NCBI GenBank assembly: GCA_029168955.1 | Contig: JAPDOI010000381.1 | Span: 372,001 to 436,000 of the forward strand | Reading direction: 5' to 3' | Source: Aplectana chamaeleonis | Taxonomy: Eukaryota; Nematoda; Chromadorea; Rhabditida; Cosmocercidae | DNA length: 64,000 nucleotides | In this document: positions 56,031 to 64,000 of the stretch, piece by piece | How positions within the stretch are numbered: position 1 is the first letter of the stretch | Layout: each line of letters opens with the position of its first letter | Made by a program: the position numbers and the translations under genes | Notes under the pieces: model-generated | Database searches by the model: none | Seen by the model: the letters and a program-made list of their open reading frames with translations, nothing else | Told to the model about the DNA's origin: nothing

Positions 56031-59000
56031 AAATGTGAGTGCGCCAAGCGCCGGGGAAAGTGTGTAGGACCAAACTGGAATAGCGCCAATCGCCGTATAA
56101 AGTGTGTGAGACCCGACTAGGTGTGCGCCACGCGCTGGGTAAAGACTGAGGGACCCAACTGTGAGTGCGCCAAGCGCCGGGGAAAGTGTGTAGGACCAAA
56201 CTGGAATAGCGCCAATCGCCGTATAAAGTGTGTGGGACCCAACTAGGTGTGCGCCACGCGCTGGGTAAAGACTGAGGGACCCAACTGTGAGTGCGCCAAG
56301 CGCCGGGGAAAGTGTGTAGGGCCAAACTGGAAATGCGTCTAGTGCCGTATAAAGTGTGTGGGACCCGACTGGCTGTGCGCCACGCGCTGGGTAAAGACTA
56401 AGGGACCCAACTGTGAATGCGCCAAGCGCCGGGGAAAGTGTGTAGGACCAAACTGGAATAGCGCCAATCGCCGTATAAAGTGTGTGGGACCCGACTAGGT
56501 GTGCGCCACGCGCTGGGTAAAGACTGAGGACCCAACTGTGAGTGCGCCAAGCGCCGAGGAAGTGTGTGGGACCAAACTGGAATAGCGCCAATCGCCGTAT
56601 AAAGTGTGTGGGACCCGACTAGGTGTGCGCCACGCGCTGGGTAAAGACTAAAGGGACCCAACTGTGAATGCGCCAAGCGCCGGGGAAAGTGTGTAGGGCC
56701 AAACTGGAAATGCGTCTAGTGCCGTATAAAGTGTGTGGGACCCGACTGGCTGTGCGCCACGCGCTGGGTAAAGACTAAGGGACCCAACTGTGAATGCGCC
56801 AAGCGCCGGGGAAAGTGTGTAGGACCAAACTGGAATAGCGCCAATCGCCATATAAAGTGTGTGGGACCCGACTAGGTGTGCGCCACGCGCTGGGTAAAGA
56901 CTGAGGGACCCAACTGTGAGTGCGCCAAGCGCCGAGGGAAGTGTGTAGGACCAAACTGGAATAGCGCCAATCGCCGTATAAAGTGTGTGGGACCCGACTA
57001 GGTGTGCGCCACGCGCTGGGTAAAGACTGAGGGACCCAACTGTGAGTGCGCCAAGCGCCGGGGAAAGTGTGTAGGACCAAACTGGAATAGCGCCAATCGC
57101 CGTATAAAGTGTGTGGGACCCGACTAGGTGTGCGCCACGCGCTGGGTAAAGACTAAGGGACCCAACTGTGAATGCGCCAAGCGCCGGGGAAAGTGTGTAG
57201 GACCAAACTGGAATAGCGCCAATCGCCATATAAAGTGTGTGGGACCCGACTAGGTGTGCGCCACGCGCTGGGTAAAGACTGAGGGACCCAACTGTGGGTG
57301 CGCCAAGCGCCGGGGAAAGTGTGTAGGACCAAACTGGAATAGCGCCAATCGCCATATAAAGTGTGTGGGACCCGACTAGGTGTGCGCCACGCGCTGGGTA
57401 AAGACTGAGGGACCCAACTGTGAGTGCGCCAAGCGCCGAGGGAAGTGTGTAGGACCAAACTGGAATAGCGCCAATCGCCGTATAAAGTGTGTGGGACCCG
57501 ACTAGGTGTGCGCCACGCGCTGGGTAAAGACTAAGGGACCCAACTGTGAATGCGCCAAGCGCCGGGGAAAGTGTGTAGGACCAAACTGGAAATGCGTCTA
57601 GTGCCGTATAAAGTGTGTGGGACCCGACTGGCTGTGCGCCACGCGCTGGGTAAAGACTAAGGGACCCAACTGTGAATGCGCCAAGCGCCGGGGAAAGTGT
57701 GTAGGACCAAACTGGAATAGCGCCAATCGCCGTATAAAGTGTGTGGGACCCGACTAGGTGTGCGCCACGCGCTGGGTAAAGACTGAGGGACAACTGTGAG
57801 TGCGCCAAGCGCCGGGGAAAGTGTGTAGGACCAAACTGGAATAGCGCCAATCGCCGTATAAAGTGTGTGGGACCCGACTGGGTGTGCGCCACGCGCTGGG
57901 TAAAGACTGAGGACCCAACTGTGAGTGCGCCAAGCGCCGGGGAAAGTGTGTAGGACCAAACTGGAATAGCGCCAATCGCCGTATAAAGTGTGTGGGACCC
58001 GACTGAGTGTGCGCCACGCGCTGGGTAAAGACTGAGGGACCCAACTGTGAGTGCGCCAAGCGCCGGGGAAAGTGTGTAGGACCAAACTGGAATAGCGCCA
58101 ATCGCCGTATAAAGTGTGTGGGACCCGACTAGGTGTGCGCCACGCGCTGGGTAAAGACTAAGGGACCCAACTGTGAATGCGCCAAGCGCCGGGGAAAGTG
58201 TGTAGGACCAAACTGGAAATGCGTCTAGTGCCGTATAAAGTGTGTGGGACCTGACTGGGTGTGCGCCACGCGCTGGGTAAAGAGTGAGGGGCCCCTCTGG
58301 AAGTGCGCCAAACGCCGTGGAAAGTGTGAAGGACCAAACTGGAATAGCGCCAATCGCCGTATAAAGTGTGTGGCACCCGACTGGGTGTGCGCCCGCCACG
58401 CGCTGGGCAAAGTGTGAGGGACCCAACTGTGAGTGCGCCAAGCGCCGGGGAAAGTGTGTAGGACCAAACTGGAATAGCGCCAATCGCCGTATAAAGTGTG
58501 TGGGACCCGACTAGGTGTGCGCCACGCGCTGGGTAAAGACTGAGGGACCCAACTGTGAGTGCGCCAAGCGCCGGGGAAAGTGTGTAGGACCAAACTGGAA
58601 TAGCGCCAATCGCCGTATCAAGTGTGTGGGACCCAACTAGGTGTGCGCCACGCGCTGGGTAAAGACTGAGGGACCCAACTGTGAGTGCGCCAAGCGCCGG
58701 GGAAAGTGTGTAGGACCAAACTGGAAATGCGTCTAGTGCCATATAAAGTGTGTGGGACCCGACTGGCTGTGCGCCACGCGCTGGGTAAAGACTAAGGGAC
58801 CCAACTGTGAATGCGCCAAGCGCCGGGGAAAGTGTGTAGGACCAAACTGGAATAGCGCCAATCGCCGTATAAAGTGTGTGGGACCCGACTAGGTGTGCGC
58901 CACGCGCTGGGTAAAGACTGAGGGACCCAGCTGTGAGTGCGCCAAGCGCCGGGGAAAGTGTGTAGGACCAAACTGGAATAGCGCCAATCGCCGTATAAAG

Positions 59001-62000
59001 TGTGTGGGACCCGACTAGGTGTGCGCCACGCGCTGGGGTAAAGACTGAGGGACCCAACTGTGAGTGCGCCAAGCGCCGGGGAAAGTGTGTAGGACCAAAC
59101 TGGAATAGCGCCAATCGCCGTATAAAGTGTGTGGGACCCGACTAGGTGTGCGCCACGCGCTGGGTAAAGACTAAGGGACCCAACTGTGAATGCGCCAAGC
59201 GCCGGGGAAAGTGTGTAGGACCAAACTGGAAATGCGTCTAGTGCCGTATAAAGTGTGTGGGACCTGACTGGGTGTGCGCCACGCGCTGGGTAAAAGTGAG
59301 GGACCCCTCTGGAAGTGCGCCAAACGCCGTGGAAAGTGTGAAGGACCAAACTGGAATAGCGCCAATCGCCGTATAAAGTGTGTGGCACCCGACTGGGTGT
59401 GCGCCCGCCACGCGCTGGGTAAAGACTGAGGGACCCAACTGTGAGTGCGCCAAGCGCCGGGGAAAGTGTGTAGGACCAAACTGGAATAGCGCCAATCGCC
59501 GTATCAAGTGTGTGGGACCCAACTAGGTGTGCGCCACGCGCTGGGTAAAGACTGAGGACCCAACTGTGAGTGCGCCAAGCGCCGGGGAAAGTGTGTAGGA
59601 CCAAACTGGAAATGCGTCTAGTGCCGTATAAAGTGTGTGGGACCCGACTGGCTGTGCGCCACGCGCTGGGTAAAGACTAAGGGACCCAACTGTGAATGCG
59701 CCAAGCGCCGGGGAAAGTGTGTAGGACCAAACTGGAATAGCGCCAATCGCCGTATAAAGTGTGTGGGACCCGACTAGGTGTGCGCCACGCGCTGGGTAAA
59801 GACTGAGGGACCCAGCTGTGAGTGCGCCAAGCGCCGGGGAAAGTGTGTAGGACCAAACTGGAATAGCGCCAATCGCCATATAAAGTGTGTGGGACCCGAC
59901 TAGGTGTGCGCCACGCGCTGGGTAAAGACTGAGGGACCCAACTGTGAGTGCGCCAAGCGCCGGGGAAAGTGTGTAGGACCAAACTGGAATAGCGCCAATC
60001 GCCGTATAAAGTGTGTGGGACCCGACTAGGTGTGCGCCACGCGCTGGGTAAAGACTAAGGGACCCAACTGTGAATGCGCCAAGCGCCGGGGAAAGTGTGT
60101 AGGACCAAACTGGAAATGCGTCTAGTGCCGTATAAAGTGTGTGGGACCCGACTGGCTGTGCGCCACGCGCTGGGTAAAGACTAAGGGACCCAACTGTGAA
60201 TGCGCCAAGCGCCGGGGAAAGTGTGTAGGACCAAACTGGAATAGCGCCAATCGCCGTATAAAGTGTGTGGGACCCGACTAGGTGTGCGCCACGCGCTGGG
60301 TAAAGACTGAGGGACCCAACTGTGAGTGCGCCAAGCGCCGGGGAAAGTGTGTAGGACCAAACTGGAATAGCGCCAATCGCCGTATAAAGTGTGTGGGACC
60401 CGACTAGGTGTGCGCCACGCGCTGGGTAAAGACTGAGGGACCCAACTGTGAGTGCGCCAAGCGCCGGGGAAAGTGTGTAGGACCAAACTGGAATAGCGCC
60501 AATCGCCGTATAAAGTGTGTGGGACCCGACTAGGTGTGCGCCACGCGCTGGGTAAAGACTAAGGGACCCAACTGTGAATGCGCCAAGCGCCGGGGAAAGT
60601 GTGTAGGACCAAACTGGAAATGCGTCTAGTGCCGTATAAAGTGTGTGGGACCTGACTGGGTGTGCGCCACGCGCTGGGTAAAGAGTGAGGGCCCCTCTGG
60701 AAGTGCGCCAAACGCCGTGGAAAGTGTGAAGGACCAAACTGGAATAGCGCCAATCGCCGTATAAAGTGTGTGGCACCCGACTGGGTGTGCGCCCGCCACG
60801 CGCTGGGCAAAGTGTGAGGGACCCAACTGTGAGTGCGCTAAGCGCGGGGGGAAAGTGTGTAGGACCAAACTGGAATAGCGCCAATCGCCGTATAAAGTGT
60901 GTGGGACCCGACTAGGTGTGCGCCACGCGCTGGGCAAAGTGTGAGGGACCCAACTGTGAGTGCGCCAAGCGCCGGGGAAAGTGTGTAGGACCAAACTGGA
61001 ATAGCGCCAATCGCCGTATAAAGTGTGTGGGACCCGACTAGGTGTGCGCCACGCGCTGGGTAAAGACTGAGGGACCCAACTGTGAGTGCGCCAAGCGCCG
61101 GGGAAAGTGTGTAGGACCAAACTGGAAATGCGTCTAGTGCCGTATAAAGTGTGTGGGACCCGACTGGCTGTGCGCCACGCGCTGGGTAAAGACTAAGGGA
61201 CCCAACTGTGAATGCGCCAAGCGCCGGGGAAAGTGTGTAGGACCAAACTGGAATAGCGCCAATCGCCGTATAAAGTGTGTGGGACCCGACTAGGTGTGCG
61301 CCACGCGCTGGGTAAAGACTGAGGGACCCAACTGTGAGTGCGCCAAGCGCCGGGGAAAGTGTGTAGGACCAAACTGGAATAGCGCCAATCGCGATATAAA
61401 GTGTGTGGGACCCGACTAGGTGTGCGCCACGCGCTGGGTAAAGACTGAGGGACCCAACTGTGAGTGCGCCAAGCGCCGGGGAAAGTGTGTAGGACCAAAC
61501 TGGAATAGCGCCAATCGCGATATAAAGTGTGTGGGACCCGACTAGGTGTGCGCCACGCGCTGGGTAAAGACTAAGGGACCCAACTGTGAATGCGCCAAGC
61601 GCCGGGGAAAGTGTGTAGGACCAAACTGGAAATGCGTCTAGTGCCGTATAAAGTGTGTGGGACCCGACTGGCTGTGCGCCACGCGCTGGGTAAAGACTAA
61701 GGGACCCAACTGTGAATGCGCCAAGCGCCGGGGAAAGTGTGTAGGACCAAACTGGAATAGCGCCAATCGCCGTATAAAGTGTGTGTGACCCGACTAGGTG
61801 TGCGCCACGCGCTGGGTAAAGACTGAGGGACCCAACTGTGAGTGCGCCAAGCGCCGGGGAAAGTGTGTAGGACCAAACTGGAATAGCGCCAATCGCCGTA
61901 TAAAGTGTGTGGGACCCGACTAGGTGTGCGCCACGCGCTGGGTAAAGACTGAGGACCCAACTGTGAGTGCGCCAAGCGCCGGGGAAAGTGTGTAGGACCA

Positions 62001-62300
62001 AACTGGAATAGCGCCAATCGCCGTATAAAGTGTGTGGGACCCGACTAGGTGTGCGCCACGCGCTGGGTAAAGACTGAGGGACCCAACTGTGAATGCGCCA
62101 AGCGCCGGAGAAAGTGTGTAGGACTAAACTGGAAATGCGTCTAGTGCCGTATAAAGTGTGTGGGACCTGACTGGGTGTGCGCCACGCGCTGGGTAAGAAG
62201 TGAGGGGCCCTCTGGAAGTGCGCCAAACGCCGTGGAAAGTGTGAAGGACCAAACTGGAATAGCGCCAATCGCCGTATAACGTGTGTGGCACCCGACTGGG
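56031..62300 (+). repeat. Array B 126-bp trimer higher-order zone
   Basis: Three monomer classes repeat in strict order. One has GGAATAGCGCCAATCGCC, one CCCGACTAGGTGTGCGCC with GGTAAAGACTGAG, and one CCCAACTGTGAGTGCGCC. A variant of the first class with AAATGCGTCTAGTGCCGTA recurs about every 378, 504, 630 or 882 bp, all near multiples of 126. Sequence identity between trimers is visibly very high. Sporadic one-base losses (GACTGAGGACCC) shift the register slightly. Confidence 0.88.
58248..62163 (+). repeat. Super-repeats of about 1.0-1.5 kb within array B
   Basis: A marker block, GACCTGACTGGGTGTGCGCC followed by a CCCTCTGGAAGTGCGCC monomer and a unit with GCGCCCGCC, recurs starting at 58248, 59261, 60649 and 62164. 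The intervals are 1013, 1388 and 1515 bp, close to 8, 11 and 12 trimers. Between markers the trimer run is of variable length. Confidence 0.75.
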
Positions 62301-64000
62301 TGTGCGCCCGCCCGCGCTGGGCAAAGTGTGAGGACCCAACTGTGAGTGCGCCAAGCGCCGGGGAAAGTGTGTAGGACCAAACTGGAATAGCGCCAATCGC
62401 CGTATAAAGTGTGTGGGACCCGACTGGGTGTGCGCCGCGCGCTGGGTAAAGTGAGGGCCCATCTGGAAGTGCGCCAAACGCCGTGGAAAGTGTGAAGGAC
62501 CAAACTGGAATAGCGCCAATCGCCGTATAAAGTGTGTAGGACCCGATTGGGTGTGCGCCACGCGCTGGGTAAAGAGTAAGGGGCCCATCTGGAAGTGCGC
62601 CAAACGCCGTGGAAAGTGTGAAGGACCAAACTGGAAGTGCGCCAAACGCCGTGGAAAGTGTGTAGGATCAAACTGGAAATTCGCCAAGCGCAGTGGAAAG
62701 CGTGTGACACCCGACTCGGTGTGCGCCCGCCACGCGCTGGGCAAAGTGTGAGGACCCAACTGTGAGTGCGCCAAGCGCCTGGGAAAGTGTGTAGGACCAA
62801 ACTGGAATAGCGCCAATCGCCGTATAAAGTGTGTGGGACTCGCCTAGGTGTGCGCCACGCGCTGGGTAAAGACTGAGGGACCCAACTGTGAATGCGCCAA
62901 GCGCCGGGGAAAGTGTGTAGGACCAAACTGGAAATGCGCCTAGCGCCGTATAAAAAGTGTGGGACCCGACTGGATGTGCGCTACGCGCTTGGTAAAAGTG
63001 TGATGGACCCAACTGTGAATGCGCCAAGCGCCGGGGAAAGATGTGTAGGACTAAACTGGAAATGCGTCTAGTGCCGTATAAAGTGTGTGGGACCCGACTG
63101 GGTGTACGCCACGCGCTGAATAAAGTGTAAGGGACCCAACTGTGAGTGCGTCAAGCGCCGGGGAAAGTGTGTAGGACCAAACTGGAAATGCGCCTAGCGT
63201 CGTATAAAGTGTGTGGGACCCGACTGGGTGTGCTCCACGCGCTGGGTAAAGTGAAAGGGACCCAACTGTGAGTGCGCTAAGCGCCGGGGAAAGTGTGTAG
63301 GACCAAACTGGAATAGCGCCAATCGCCGTATAAAGTGTGTGGGACCCGACTAGGTGTGCGCCACGCGCTGGGTAAAGACTGAGGGACCCAACTGTGAATG
63401 CGCCAAGCGCCGGAGAAAGTGTGTAGGACTAAACTGGAAATGCGTCTAGTGCCGTATAAAGTGTGTGGGACCCGACTGGGTGTGCTCCACGCGCTGGGTA
63501 AAGTGAAAGGGACCCAACTGTGAGTGCGCTAAGCGCCGGGGAAAGTGTGTAGGACCGAAGTGGAAATGCGCCTAGCGCCGTATAAAGTGTGTGGGACCCG
63601 ACTGGGTGTGCGCCACGCGCTGGTTAAAGTGTAAGGGACCCATCTGTGAGTGCGCCAAGCGCCGGGGAAAGTGTGTAGGACCAAACTGGAAATGCGCCTA
63701 GCGCCGTATAAAGTGTGTGGGACCCGACTGGGTGTGCGCCACGCGCTGGTTAAAGTGTAAGGGACCCAACTATGAGTGCGCCAAGCGCCGGGGAAAGTGT
63801 GTGGGACCAAACTGGAATAGCGCCAATCGCCGTATAAAGTGTGTAGGACCCGATTGGGTGTGCGCCACGCGCTGGGTAAAGAGTGAGGGGCCCCTCTGGA
63901 AGTGCGCCAAACGCCGTGGAAAGTGTGAAGGACCAAACTGGAATAGCGCCAATCGCCGTATAACGTGTGTGGCACCCGACTGGGTGTGCGCCCGCCCCGC
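62301..64000 (+). repeat. Array B right zone, less regular
   Basis: The trimer order loosens again. Monomers with AAATGCGCCTAGCGCCGTA and GGTTAAAGTGTAAGGG appear, and several one- or two-base insertions occur (for example TATAAAAAGTGTGG near 62950 and GGGGAAAGATGTG near 63032). The array continues past the window. Confidence 0.7.

Larger units (their letters stand above)
51181..64000 (+). repeat. Satellite array B, 42-bp tandem repeat
   Basis: At least 12.8 kb of 42-bp monomers in the same orientation as array A, cut by the right edge of the window. Three monomer classes alternate; clean copies are at 60354-60395, 60396-60437 and 60438-60479. All share a GGACC start, a GTGCGCC or AGCGCC core and a TAAAGTGTG or GAAAGTGTG block. 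The third class aligns with the array A consensus at 31 of 42 positions by hand. No coding content is supported. Confidence 0.96.

Noticed and set aside
51181..63975. Cysteine-rich or SLYPARGAH-type repeat proteins read from array B
   Set aside because: They have the same cause as in array A: a tandem repeat whose 42-bp period is divisible by three. Stops appear wherever a monomer class carries TAG or TGA in that frame.

Overview
The window is almost entirely tandemly repeated DNA from a eukaryotic, very probably animal, chromosome. I find no intact protein-coding gene. Two large satellite arrays with a 42-bp repeat unit flank a unique-sequence island of about 4.3 kb. The organism cannot be named from the sequence. 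A Tc1-family transposase relic and a tRNA-headed repeat, in AT-richer unique DNA, fit an invertebrate; a nematode is only a low-confidence guess.

Region 1 (1-46903, array A) is a GC-rich, G-skewed satellite with a 42-bp unit that runs in one orientation and is cut by the left edge of the window. It has four zones. Zone A1 (1 to about 15110) is a heterogeneous mix of monomer variants. Zone A2 (about 15111-26030) is transitional and holds the first copies of the variants that dominate later. Zone A3 (about 26031-43260) is strongly homogenised into higher-order repeats of three monomers (126 bp) and five monomers (210 bp). Zone A4 (about 43261-46903) returns to simpler monomers and decays into unique DNA.

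Region 2 (46904-51180, the island) holds a 670-bp foldback element with two 221-bp arms. It also has an unrecognised 78-codon open segment with a hexamer tail, two small dyads, a tRNA-derived repeat and an internally deleted Tc1-like transposase pseudogene.

Region 3 (51181-64000, array B) is a second 42-bp satellite in the same orientation, cut by the right edge. Its left part (to about 56030) is patchy and carries nine copies of a divergent dimer. Its right part is organised as a precise 126-bp trimer, with super-repeats of about 1.0-1.5 kb above it.

Consensus monomers of A and B match at about 31 of 42 positions by hand alignment, and A1 contains monomers that mix A and B motifs. The arrays therefore look like two descendants of one ancestral satellite. 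The many very long open frames, up to 2214 codons on the minus strand, follow from a stop-poor repeat whose period is a multiple of three and are not genes. The most interesting content is the nested repeat architecture and the shared ancestry of the arrays, not a gene system.
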